The notes: generated by a model not told the origin, from the letters alone. 7,936 nucleotides of DNA from Bordetella sp. (GCA_027450125.1 DAIDKG010000129.1:1-7936); one strand, 5' to 3'. Shown: positions 1 through 6,862, counted from the first letter of the stretch. Translations and numbers: made by a program.

Positions 1-504
1 TATCGCAGCCCCCAGAGCTTCATTCCCGGCAACCTGATCGATGCCCAGAGCGCGCTCGACGGCCTTTATCAGGCCTTGCGCAACGTCCCGCCCGACTGGC
101 TGAACATCGACTGGAACGAGCCCCAGGCGCAGGCCTTCAAGGCCGCCATGGACGACGACTTCAACACCTCGGGCGCCGTGGCCGCGCTATTCGAACTGGC
201 TTCCGAGGCCAACCGCACAAAGAGCGCGCGCGCGGCGGGCCAGCTCAAGCAGCTGGGCGGCCTGCTCGGATTGTTGCAGCAAGATCCTCAGGCCTACTTC
301 CAGAGCGCCACGCGCTATCGCGCCGGCGCGGCCGCCGCGGCCGAGCTCGATGCGCAGGCCATCGAGGCGCGCATCGCAGCCCGGGCCGCGGCCAAGCAGG
401 CGCGCGACTTCGCCCAGGCCGACCGCATCCGCGACGAATTGCGCGCCGCCGGCGTCGAGCTCGATGACAAGCCGGGCGGCCTCACTCAATGGCGCCGCGC
501 CTGA
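1..504 (+). CDS. cysS: Cysteinyl-tRNA synthetase, C-terminal part (5' end outside window)
   Basis: Class I aminoacyl-tRNA synthetase that charges tRNA-Cys with cysteine in the cytoplasm. The reading frame is open from the first base, so the gene enters from the left; 167 codons precede the TGA at 502-504. What is visible is the tail of the enzyme. It starts with YRSPQSF, equivalent to the conserved HYRSP stretch that opens the C-terminal helical region. Next comes DDDFNT (window residues 51-56), a CysS signature. It ends with an [18 protein letters not shown] helix (about 134-147) and a GGLTQWRR terminus, both typical of CysS. The HIGH and KMSKS motifs and the zinc ligands lie upstream and cannot be checked. 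An in-frame TTG at 76 is not a start, because the homology continues to its left. The next gene follows after 30 nt in the same direction. Confidence 0.95.
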   Translation, partial: YRSPQSFIPGNLIDAQSALDGLYQALRNVPPDWLNIDWNEPQAQAFKAAMDDDFNTSGAVAALFELASEANRTKSARAAGQLKQLGGLLGLLQQDPQAYFQSATRYRAGAAAAAELDAQAIEARIAARAAAKQARDFAQADRIRDELRAAGVELDDKPGGLTQWRRA

Positions 505-520
505 CCGGCCGCGCCTGACC

Positions 521-524
521 GGAG
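521..524 (+). promoter_or_regulatory. Ribosome-binding site of the glycosylase gene
   Basis: GGAG lies 10 nt upstream of the ATG at 535 and supports that start. It sits in the short spacer after cysS. Confidence 0.6.
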
Positions 525-534
525 CCACGTCCGC

Positions 535-1182
535 ATGTCCAGTTCCGTCGACACCCCCATCGCCAAGCCCGACTATTGGGACGAAGCCGTCGCGCATCTG
601 GTCAAGCGCGACCGCATACTCAAGAAAATCATTCCGCAGCATCCCGAAGTCTGGCTGACCTCGCGCGGGACGCCTTTCATCACGCTGGCGCGCGCCATCG
701 TGGGCCAGCAGATCTCCACCAAGGCCGCCGACGCGGTCTGGAACAAGTTCATTGCCGCGGTGGGCAAGCGTCCGTCTCCCGCGGCGGTGCTCAAGACGGG
801 CGTGCAGGGCCTGCGCGCCGCCGGCCTGTCCCAGCGCAAGGCCGAATACGTCCAGGATCTGGCCACGCACTTCGGCGAACGCCGGGTGCACCCGGAAAAA
901 TGGGCCAGCATGCCCGATGAGAACGTCATCGACGAGCTGGTCGCCATTAGGGGTATAGGCCGATGGACAGCGGAGATGTTTTTGATCTTCAATCTCCAGC
1001 GGCCGGACATCCTGCCGCTGGACGATCTGGGATTGCTCAAGGCAATCTCGCTACACTATTTCAGCGGTGAGCCGGTTTCGCGGTTCGAAGCCCGCGAAGT
1101 TTCGCTGGCGTGGCAACCCTGGCGCACCGTGGCGACCTGGTACCTCTGGCGCAGCCTGGACCCCATCCCGGTCCAGTACTGA
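535..1182 (+). CDS. DNA-3-methyladenine glycosylase II-like (HhH-GPD superfamily)
   Basis: Base-excision repair enzyme that cleaves the N-glycosidic bond of alkylated purines such as 3-methyladenine, leaving an abasic site. The 215-residue protein is shorter than E. coli AlkA (282) and lacks the AlkA N-terminal domain, so it is the compact core form. The conserved FITLARAIVGQQIS helix is at 48-61. The helix-hairpin-helix is at about 134-152, with the LVAIRGIGRWTAEM hairpin. It is followed by LPLDDLGL, in which Asp164 aligns with the catalytic aspartate of AlkA (Asp238). A PWR motif (WQPWRTVATWYLW) closes the fold, as in AlkA. The start is supported by GGAG at 521-524. The gene lies 30 nt after cysS and 46 nt before accA, so it is probably read through from upstream. 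Rare AU-rich codons occur at the hairpin. Family assignment is firm; substrate range is inferred. Confidence 0.9.
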   Translation: MSSSVDTPIAKPDYWDEAVAHLVKRDRILKKIIPQHPEVWLTSRGTPFITLARAIVGQQISTKAADAVWNKFIAAVGKRPSPAAVLKTGVQGLRAAGLSQRKAEYVQDLATHFGERRVHPEKWASMPDENVIDELVAIRGIGRWTAEMFLIFNLQRPDILPLDDLGLLKAISLHYFSGEPVSRFEAREVSLAWQPWRTVATWYLWRSLDPIPVQY

Positions 1183-1228
1183 ACTCAGGCCATAACAAAT
1201 CAAGGCGCCCTTCAACGGAACCCTCTAC

Positions 1229-2194
<966 letters not shown>

Positions 2195-2229
2195 GCCCGC
2201 GAGGGCCGGCCTGCTGCGCGGGGCGATGC

Positions 2230-3291
2230 ATGCGTGACGACGCAGCGCCCGCGCAGGCCGGGCCGGGCCCGGGCCACCTGCCCGATTGCCCCGTCGAACT
2301 GGTTTTGCCTGTGCGCGCCGCGCTGCGCAGCCTGCCCAGGGACATCCCGCGCATTGCCGCCGCAGTCAGCGGGGGAGCCGATTCTGCCATGCTGGCGCTG
2401 GCCGCCGCGCATGCGGCGCGCAGCCTGGGCATCGATCTCGTCCTGTTCCACGTCCACCACGGCCTGCAGGCGCAGGCCGACGACTGGGCCGCGCATGTCC
2501 GCGCCTTGGGCGCCTTGCTGGGCACGCCGGTTTTGCAGGCGCGCGTGCGCGTGCCGGACGACACCGGCAAGGGCATCGAGGCTGCGGCCCGCCAGGCGCG
2601 CTACGCCGCCCTGGGCGGACTGGCGCGGCAGGCCGGCGTGGCCCACGTGCTGCTGGCTCATCACCAGGACGACCAGGCCGAGACCGTGCTGCTGCGCCTG
2701 CTGCGCGGCGCCGGCCTGCAGGGCATGGCGGCCATGGCGGCCGGGACCGAGCGCGAGGGCGTGACCTATCTGCGCCCCTGGCTGGGAGTGCCGCGCGCGG
2801 CGATCCGCACCGCAGCCGCCGGCTTTGCCCGGACCCAGGGCTGGCAGCCCGTGGAGGACCCGACCAATACCGATGCGCGCTACACGCGCGCGGCGGTGCG
2901 CACCCAGCTCAAACCCGCCCTGGATGCGCGCTGGCCGGCCTGGCAGGCCATCGTCGCGCGCCACGCGCGCCACATGGCCGAAGCGGCCCAAGTGCTGGCC
3001 GAGGTGGCCCAGGCCGATCTGGCAGCGCTGGATTTTTCATCTGCCGATGCCAGTTTTTCCCTGCCGGCCTGGCGCGAGCTGTCACCGGCACGGCAACTGC
3101 ACGTGCTGCGCCATTGGCTGGCCGGCCAGGATCTGCCCATGCCCAGCGACGCCCGGCTGGCCGAGCTGGCGCGCCAGTTACGGCAACTGCATGCCTTGGG
3201 CCACGACCGCCAGCTGCGCTGGGAGCACGCGGGCAGGGTGGTCGGATGCGTGCGGGGGCGGGTGGTTATTTCCTTATCGCCCGGGGTTTGA
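2230..3291 (+). CDS. tilS: tRNA(Ile)-lysidine synthase
   Basis: ATP-dependent enzyme that attaches lysine to C34 of the CAU-anticodon tRNA-Ile, switching its identity from Met to Ile and its codon to AUA. The N-type ATP pyrophosphatase P-loop SGGADS is at 47-52. The FHVHHGL motif and the HHQDDQAETVLLRLLRG block (144-160) follow, then RPWL (182-185) and EDPTNTDARYTR (209-220), all hallmarks of TilS. At 353 residues it is shorter than E. coli TilS (432). The substrate-binding helical domain after about 230 is present, but the last C-terminal domain looks reduced or missing. The ATG at 2230 has a GGGG at 2220-2223 as a weak ribosome site. Residues before about 22 are low complexity (Ala, Pro, Gly), so a start further inside remains possible. 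The lysC promoter overlaps its stop. Confidence 0.95.
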   Translation: MRDDAAPAQAGPGPGHLPDCPVELVLPVRAALRSLPRDIPRIAAAVSGGADSAMLALAAAHAARSLGIDLVLFHVHHGLQAQADDWAAHVRALGALLGTPVLQARVRVPDDTGKGIEAAARQARYAALGGLARQAGVAHVLLAHHQDDQAETVLLRLLRGAGLQGMAAMAAGTEREGVTYLRPWLGVPRAAIRTAAAGFARTQGWQPVEDPTNTDARYTRAAVRTQLKPALDARWPAWQAIVARHARHMAEAAQVLAEVAQADLAALDFSSADASFSLPAWRELSPARQLHVLRHWLAGQDLPMPSDARLAELARQLRQLHALGHDRQLRWEHAGRVVGCVRGRVVISLSPGV

Positions 3292-3318
3292 AGCAGAATT
3301 TCGCCGGCGCGCTAAAAT
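3288..3318 (+). promoter_or_regulatory. Candidate sigma-70 promoter of lysC
   Basis: TTGAAG (3288-3293) overlaps the tilS stop codon. TAAAAT (3313-3318) follows after a 19-nt spacer, longer than the ideal 17. The GC-poor GCTAAAATATT stretch stands out in this GC-rich setting and is a common look for promoters in Bordetella-like genomes. It implies a leader of about 80 nt before the lysC ATG. This is inferred only from base pattern and position. Confidence 0.45.
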
Positions 3319-3405
3319 ATTCGGCTTTGCCAGCCACTTACCCATGAGCCGTGCGCATTGCGGTAGGCGGCGCCGTTTTGTCCCGAGCACGAGTTCCAGA
3401 TCACT

Positions 3406-4671
3406 ATGTCCCTGATCGTTCACAAGTATGGCGGCACGTCGATGGGCTCGATCGAGCGCATCAAGAACGTCGCGCGCCGCGTTGCCAAGTGGCATGCCGC
3501 CGGCCACCAGGTGGTGGTCGTTCCTTCCGCCATGTCGGGCGAAACCAACCGCCTGCTGGGCCTGGCGCGCGAGCTGTCGGCGCAGCCCGACGGGCGCGAG
3601 CTCGATGCCATCGCCGCCACCGGCGAGCAGGTCAGCAGCGGCCTCTTGGCCATCGCGCTGCAGGCCGAAGGCGTCCAGGCGCGCAGCTATGCCGGCTGGC
3701 AAGTGGCCGTCAAAACCGACTCGTCCTACACCAAGGCGCGCATCAACTCGATCGACGACACCCGCATCCGCAGCGACCTGAACGCGGGCCGGGTGGTCAT
3801 CGTCACCGGTTTCCAGGGTGTGGACGACGAAGGCCACATTACCACCCTGGGCCGTGGCGGTTCCGATACCTCGGCCGTGGCCGTGGCAGCCGCCATCGGC
3901 GCCGACGAATGCCTGATCTACACCGACGTCGACGGTGTCTACACCACCGACCCGCGCGTAGTGCCCGAAGCGCGCCGCATGGCCGTCGTGTCCTTCGAGG
4001 AAATGCTGGAAATGGCCTCGCTGGGCTCCAAGGTCCTGCAGATCCGTTCGGTGGAGTTCGCCGGCAAGTACCGCGTGCCCACGCGGGTGCTGTCGTCGCT
4101 GACCGACCCGCTCATGCCGCTCGACGAAGAAATGCGCTCGGGCACGCTCATCACTTTTGAGGAAGACGAAAAAATGGAAGCCGCCGTTGTCTCGGGCATC
4201 GCCTTCAGCCGCGACGAAGCCAAGATCACCCTGCTGGCCGTGCCCGACAGGCCGGGCATCGCCTACTCCATCCTGGGCCCGGTCGCCGCGGCCAACATCG
4301 ACGTGGACATGATCGTGCAGAACGTGTCCGTGGCCGGCACCACCGATTTCTCCTTCACGGTCAACCGCAACGAGTTCCTGCGCACCATCGACGTGCTCAA
4401 ACGCGACGTGATCCCGGCCGTGGGCGCGCGCGAACTGATCACCGACGAGAAGGTCGCCAAGGTCTCCATCGTCGGCATCGGCATGCGTTCGCACGTGGGC
4501 GTGGCCAGCCTCATGTTCCAGACCCTTTCGCAGGAAGGCATCAACATCCAGATGATCAGCACCAGCGAGATCAAGACCTCGGTGCTCATCGACGACAAGT
4601 ACCTGGAGCTGGCCGTGCGCGCACTGCACAAGGCGTTTGATCTGGACAAGGACCCGGCGGCCAAGGGCTGA
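3406..4671 (+). CDS. lysC: Aspartate kinase (aspartokinase), ACT-domain regulated
   Basis: Phosphorylates L-aspartate with ATP, the first step to lysine/diaminopimelate, threonine and methionine. The 421 residues fit the monofunctional class of about 400-420 with no homoserine dehydrogenase fused. The N-terminal kinase motif KYGGTSMGS is at 7-15. VVVVPSAMSGETNRLL, the GRGGSDTSAVAVAAAIGA nucleotide-binding loop and IYTDVDGVYTTDPR follow. Two ACT repeats end the protein: about 265-335, with PDRPGIA and IDVDMIVQN (298-306), and about 345-415, with INIQMISTSEIKTSVLI (379-395). These are the allosteric sites where lysine and/or threonine bind in relatives. The ATG at 3406 has only a poor GAG at 3391-3393 as ribosome site. 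A good internal ribosome site and ATG precede the ACT half. The gene sits alone between its leader and a weak terminator. Confidence 0.97.
   Translation: MSLIVHKYGGTSMGSIERIKNVARRVAKWHAAGHQVVVVPSAMSGETNRLLGLARELSAQPDGRELDAIAATGEQVSSGLLAIALQAEGVQARSYAGWQVAVKTDSSYTKARINSIDDTRIRSDLNAGRVVIVTGFQGVDDEGHITTLGRGGSDTSAVAVAAAIGADECLIYTDVDGVYTTDPRVVPEARRMAVVSFEEMLEMASLGSKVLQIRSVEFAGKYRVPTRVLSSLTDPLMPLDEEMRSGTLITFEEDEKMEAAVVSGIAFSRDEAKITLLAVPDRPGIAYSILGPVAAANIDVDMIVQNVSVAGTTDFSFTVNRNEFLRTIDVLKRDVIPAVGARELITDEKVAKVSIVGIGMRSHVGVASLMFQTLSQEGINIQMISTSEIKTSVLIDDKYLELAVRALHKAFDLDKDPAAKG
4159..4176 (+). promoter_or_regulatory. Candidate internal ribosome-binding site and start for a lysC beta subunit
   Basis: GAGGAAG (4159-4165) precedes an in-frame ATG (4174-4176, Met257), with 10 nt between GAGGA and the ATG. 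The product would be a 165-residue protein starting MEAAVVSGIA and holding just the two ACT domains. In Corynebacterium glutamicum and Bacillus subtilis the aspartokinase beta subunit is made from an in-frame internal start at the corresponding place. The site here is a much better match to a Shine-Dalgarno sequence than that of the full-length start. Whether it is used is inference. Confidence 0.55.
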
Positions 4672-4693
4672 CTCGGCTGCGTGGCCGGGTTTT
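4671..4693 (+). terminator. Weak Rho-independent terminator after lysC
   Basis: ACTCGGC (4671-4677) pairs with GCCGGGT (4684-4690), seven pairs including one G-T, around a TGCGTG loop. It runs into TTTT (4690-4693). It starts on the last base of the lysC stop codon. The stem and T-run are short, so termination may be partial. Confidence 0.4.
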
Positions 4694-4721
4694 CCGCGGC
4701 GCAGTAATGATGCGGAAATTC

Positions 4722-4730
4722 TGCTAGAAT
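4722..4730 (+). promoter_or_regulatory. Extended -10 promoter of tRNA-Ser
   Basis: TGCTAGAAT matches the extended -10 form TGnTATAAT with one mismatch and lies 14 nt before the mature tRNA. No convincing -35 box is seen at the expected distance, which is tolerated by extended -10 promoters. Transcription would start around 4737. Confidence 0.5.
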
Positions 4731-4744
4731 CTTTTGCTCTTTCC

Positions 4745-4838
4745 GGAGACATGGCCGAGAGGTTGAAGGTACTCCCCTGCTAAGGGAGCATGTGAGCTAA
4801 AACTTGCATCGAGGGTTCGAATCCCTCTGTCTCCGCCA
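4745..4838 (+). tRNA. tRNA-Ser (anticodon GCT)
   Basis: Full class II tRNA with encoded CCA. The acceptor stem GGAGACA (4745-4751) pairs with TGTCTCC (4828-4834), followed by discriminator G and CCA (4836-4838). The anticodon stem CTCCC/GGGAG (4772-4776, 4784-4788) holds the loop CTGCTAA, giving anticodon GCT (4779-4781), which reads AGC and AGU. The long variable arm ATGTGAG/CTTGCAT (4790-4796, 4803-4809) with loop CTAAAA is the hallmark of tRNA-Ser. The T arm GAGGG-TTCGAAT-CCCTC is at 4811-4827. It is transcribed from an extended -10 promoter and followed 4 nt later by a strong terminator. Confidence 0.97.
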
Positions 4839-4842
4839 AAAT

Positions 4843-4875
4843 AAAAAGCCTCTTGAGCAATCAAGAGGCTTTTTT
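4843..4875. terminator. Bidirectional Rho-independent terminator (tRNA-Ser / sigma factor gene)
   Basis: GCCTCTTGA (4848-4856) and TCAAGAGGC (4861-4869) form a perfect 9-bp stem around GCAA. It is flanked by five A on the left and six T on the right. It follows the plus-strand tRNA-Ser and also lies 24 nt beyond the stop of the minus-strand sigma factor gene, so it can serve both converging transcripts. Confidence 0.92.
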
Positions 4876-4899
4876 CTTGTGGTTTTCTGTTCGCGGGTT

Positions 4900-5754
4900 T
4901 CAGTGCAGATGCCGCAGCTTGTCCGGGTTGCGCATCACGTAGATCGCCGCGATCTTGCCGTCCTCGATCTCGAGCGCGGTGGTCTGCAGTTCGCCATCGC
5001 TTTCGCGCGTGACGAAGCCGGGCAGGCCGTTGATGAAGCCGGCGCGCACGAAGGTCGAGCCGGATTTCTGGAAAAGCCTGGCCAGGCCGGCATGGACTTT
5101 CATCACCTGCTCAAAGCCCAATGCAGGCTTGACGATGGCCGGGCGCTTGCCGCCGCCGTCCGCGTGCAGGCTGACGTCGGCGGCCAGCATCGCGCCCAGC
5201 GCGCTCGCATCGCCGCTGCGCGAGGCGGCGAAAAAGGCCTGCGCGATTTCCAGGCCGCGCTGCTTGTCGATGTGAAAACGCGGCCGGGATTCGCGCACAT
5301 GGGAGCGCGCCCGCGCCGCGAGCTGGCGGCACGCGGCCGGTTCGCGGCGCAGGGTGCTTGCGACCTCGTCGAACTCCAACCCGAACACGTCGTGCAGCAG
5401 GAAGGCCGCGCGTTCGAGCGGAGACAGGCGCTCGAGCGCGAGCATCAAGGGCAGCGTGACGTCCTCCTCCTCGTTTTCCTCGACGATGGGGTCGGGCAGC
5501 CATGGGCCGATATAGGTTTCGCGCTGGTGCCGCGCCGACTTGAGCTCGTCCAGGCAAAGGCGCATCACCATGCGGCGCAGAAAAGCCTCGGGCACGCGCA
5601 CCTTATCGCGCTCGACCTGCATCCAGCGGATGAAGGCGTCCTGCACGATGTCCTCGGCGTCCGCCACCGAACCGAGCATGCGGTAGGCGACGCGGATCAG
5701 CGTGGGCCGCAGCGAGTCGAAGCTCGCTGCCGCCTGCGTGACGTCGGCAGTCAT
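4900..5754 (-). CDS. ECF41-type (SigJ-like) RNA polymerase sigma factor with C-terminal SnoaL-like domain
   Basis: Alternative sigma factor of the extracytoplasmic-function family; 284 residues, against about 180-200 for a plain ECF sigma. Region 2 spans about 12-80, with YRMLGSVADAEDIVQDAFIRW. Region 4 spans about 100-155, with LSPLERAAFLLHDVFG and a helix-turn-helix after it. The remainder (about 165-284) is a SnoaL/NTF2-like extension. Three short motifs known from group ECF41 are present: WLPDP (85-89) in the linker, DGGGK (199-203) and NPDK (276-279) near the end. In that group the extension controls sigma activity in place of a separate anti-sigma factor, and none is seen here. The start overlaps the stop of the upstream gene as ATGA, which fixes it and suggests translational coupling. 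A longer open frame to 5988 lies over the upstream gene and is not needed. The signal sensed is unknown. Confidence 0.92.
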   Translation of the reverse strand: MTADVTQAAASFDSLRPTLIRVAYRMLGSVADAEDIVQDAFIRWMQVERDKVRVPEAFLRRMVMRLCLDELKSARHQRETYIGPWLPDPIVEENEEEDVTLPLMLALERLSPLERAAFLLHDVFGLEFDEVASTLRREPAACRQLAARARSHVRESRPRFHIDKQRGLEIAQAFFAASRSGDASALGAMLAADVSLHADGGGKRPAIVKPALGFEQVMKVHAGLARLFQKSGSTFVRAGFINGLPGFVTRESDGELQTTALEIEDGKIAAIYVMRNPDKLRHLH

Positions 5755-6221
5755 GCCGTCGGGACTGCCATGGCCTTGGCAGCGGCCGGCTCGGCCCACA
5801 GCTCGAAGCCGACCGCAAGGCGGTTCCAGCCATTGATGATGTTGATCATCAGCGTGAGCTGCACTTGCTCCTCCTTGCTGAAGTGGGTTTCGAGCATTTG
5901 CCTGGCGGCATCCAGCGCAGGTCTTTCCGACAGGCGCGTCAGCGCCTCGGTCCAGCCCAGGGCGGCGCGTTCGCGGTCGGTGTAGCACGGGGCCTCGCGC
6001 CAGGCGGGCAACAGGTACAGCCGCTGCTCGGTTTCGCCCCGCTCGCGCGCGGCGACGGTATGCATGTTAAGGCAGTTGGCGCAGCCGTTGATCTGGGACG
6101 CGAGCACTTCGATCAAGGACATCAGAACGGGGTCGACGCTGCCTGAGACGGCTAGCGAGGTGCCCATCCAGGTCTTCATCTGAACGGGAGCGGCGGCAAA
6201 GGGGTCGAGTCTGGCAGTCAT
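5751..6221 (-). CDS. Carboxymuconolactone decarboxylase family protein, AhpD-like
   Basis: 156-residue protein of the alkylhydroperoxidase D/carboxymuconolactone decarboxylase superfamily. The redox signature Cys47-x-x-Cys50-x3-His54 (CANCLNMH) is intact, as in AhpD, where it forms the peroxide-reducing proton-relay site. The ERAALGWTEALTRLSE stretch and the NIINGWNRLAVGF end are typical of the family. The ATG at 6221 is preceded by AGGAG (6234-6230 on the minus strand) at 8 nt. A longer frame from 6284 would run over the promoter and is rejected. It overlaps the sigma gene by 4 nt. Members of this family are the usual partner and target genes of ECF41 sigma factors. Substrate and physiological role are not known; a role against peroxide or organic radicals is inference. 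Confidence 0.9.
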   Translation of the reverse strand: MTARLDPFAAAPVQMKTWMGTSLAVSGSVDPVLMSLIEVLASQINGCANCLNMHTVAARERGETEQRLYLLPAWREAPCYTDRERAALGWTEALTRLSERPALDAARQMLETHFSKEEQVQLTLMINIINGWNRLAVGFELWAEPAAAKAMAVPTA

Positions 6222-6229
6222 GGATCCAT

Positions 6230-6234
6230 CTCCT
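6230..6234 (-). promoter_or_regulatory. Ribosome-binding site deciding the CMD-protein start
   Basis: On the minus strand AGGAG lies 8 nt before the ATG at 6221. This fixes the start there rather than at the upstream ATG at 6284. Another ATG at 6229 runs into a stop after three codons. Confidence 0.8.
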
Positions 6235-6256
6235 TTTGTGTGGGTTCCGATGACAT

Positions 6257-6283
6257 GACGAACCAGCCTTCGGCGATGTGACA
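6257..6283 (-). promoter_or_regulatory. ECF41-type sigma factor target promoter
   Basis: On the minus strand TGTCACA (6283-6277) is followed by a 16-nt spacer and CGTC (6260-6257). This is the -35/-10 pair reported for ECF41 sigma factors. Transcription would begin roughly at 6250, giving a leader of about 30 nt with the AGGAG site and then the ATG at 6221. Position, strand, spacing and the gene downstream all agree, so the promoter is likely recognised by the sigma factor encoded in the same operon. Confidence 0.8.
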
Positions 6284-6434
6284 CCGGGCCGAGAAATTTC
6301 GTTGCGTTACTCCGGTCGGCTGACGTGGCTTTGTGCAGCAGTTATTACAATGCCGAAATATCTCCCCCATGGGCTTGCTCTATATTGACCCGGACAAAAA
6401 TCCAATTCAATAAAACCAGCCAATAGGTGATCTC

Positions 6435-6785
6435 ATGAACATCATCCGTACCAGCGCAGTGCTGTTGGGCGGTCTGGCCATCGCTGCATCGGCCGGCGCC
6501 TCGGCAGAAGTGTCCATCGGCGTCAATATCGGCACGCCGATGCTGGTTGCGCCTGCACCGGTCTATGTGGCGCCGCCCCCGCCTCCGCCTCCGCCGGCCT
6601 ATTACGCTCCGGCGCCCGTGGTGGTGGGGCCCGGTCCGGCCGTCATCATAGGCTGGCACGGCGACCGCTACTGGGATGGCCGCCGCTACTGGGACCGCGA
6701 CGATTGGTATCGCCATCATCCCCGAGGCCGCGAGCACTGGGAGCATGGCCGCGGCCCGGATCACGATCACGGCCGCTGGCATTGA
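6435..6785 (+). CDS. Small secreted protein rich in Pro, Trp and His (function unknown)
   Basis: 116-residue protein with a clear Sec signal peptide: a short charged start (MNIIR), a hydrophobic core, and ASA-EV cleavage expected after residue 24. The mature part begins with a short beta-like segment (EVSIGVNIG). A proline region follows, with PAPVYVAP, an eight-proline run at 47-54 and YAPAPVVVGPGP. The tail from 73 is aromatic and charged, with a repeated RYWD (78-81 and 84-87), six Trp and eight His, ending DHDHGRWH. Similar short proteins with PxPV-type repeats and a tryptophan-rich tail are common as unassigned exported proteins in Burkholderiales. AGGTGA (6425-6430) is the ribosome site. 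Two weak promoter candidates lie upstream: TACAAT at 6346-6351, and TTGACC at 6385-6390. It converges on copD. Metal binding is possible from the His-rich tail but unproven. Confidence 0.8.
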   Translation: MNIIRTSAVLLGGLAIAASAGASAEVSIGVNIGTPMLVAPAPVYVAPPPPPPPPAYYAPAPVVVGPGPAVIIGWHGDRYWDGRRYWDRDDWYRHHPRGREHWEHGRGPDHDHGRWH

Positions 6786-6821
6786 CGATCAGGCGGCCGC
6801 CGCGCGCGGCACGCGTTTGAT

Positions 6822-6862
6822 CAGACAAAGGCCCGATCCTGACAGGATCGGGCCTTTGTCTG
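6822..6862. terminator. Bidirectional terminator, perfect 18-bp inverted repeat
   Basis: CAGACAAAGGCCCGATCC (6822-6839) and its exact reverse complement (6845-6862) surround TGACA. The GC-rich inner stem is followed by TTTGTCTG on either strand, as in terminators with a short T-run. It lies 36 nt after the plus-strand secreted-protein gene and 14 nt past the stop of the minus-strand copD, the expected place for a shared terminator. Confidence 0.85.

Noticed and set aside
2230..3347. Plus-strand frames overlapping tilS in other phases (for example 2286-3347)
   Set aside because: Arg/Ala/Gly/Pro-rich products of third-position GC bias; tilS motifs lie in the 2230 frame.
3344..3415. 23-codon frame in the lysC leader, overlapping the lysC start, as a leader peptide
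   Set aside because: No ribosome site, no run of Lys, Thr or Met codons expected for attenuation, and no clear alternative hairpins.
3274..4752. 492-codon open frame on the minus strand opposite lysC
   Set aside because: Composition-driven antisense frame in GC-rich DNA; the plus strand encodes a full aspartokinase with all motifs, and the antisense product shows no recognisable domain.
4745..4875. tRNA-Ser 3' end as a phage or island attachment site
   Set aside because: No integrase gene, no repeated copy of the tRNA 3' end and no change in composition within the window.
4804..5985. 393-codon plus-strand frame starting inside the tRNA-Ser and running over the sigma gene
   Set aside because: It starts within a tRNA and crosses a terminator; the opposite strand encodes the clear sigma factor and CMD protein.
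5755..5988. Upstream extension of the sigma factor frame by 78 codons
   Set aside because: It would overlap most of the CMD gene in another frame and adds no sigma region; the ATG at 5754 overlaps the CMD stop as ATGA and starts just before region 2.
6222..6284. Start of the CMD protein at 6284, adding 21 residues
   Set aside because: It would begin at the -35 box of the ECF41-type promoter and has no ribosome site; the ATG at 6221 has AGGAG at proper distance.
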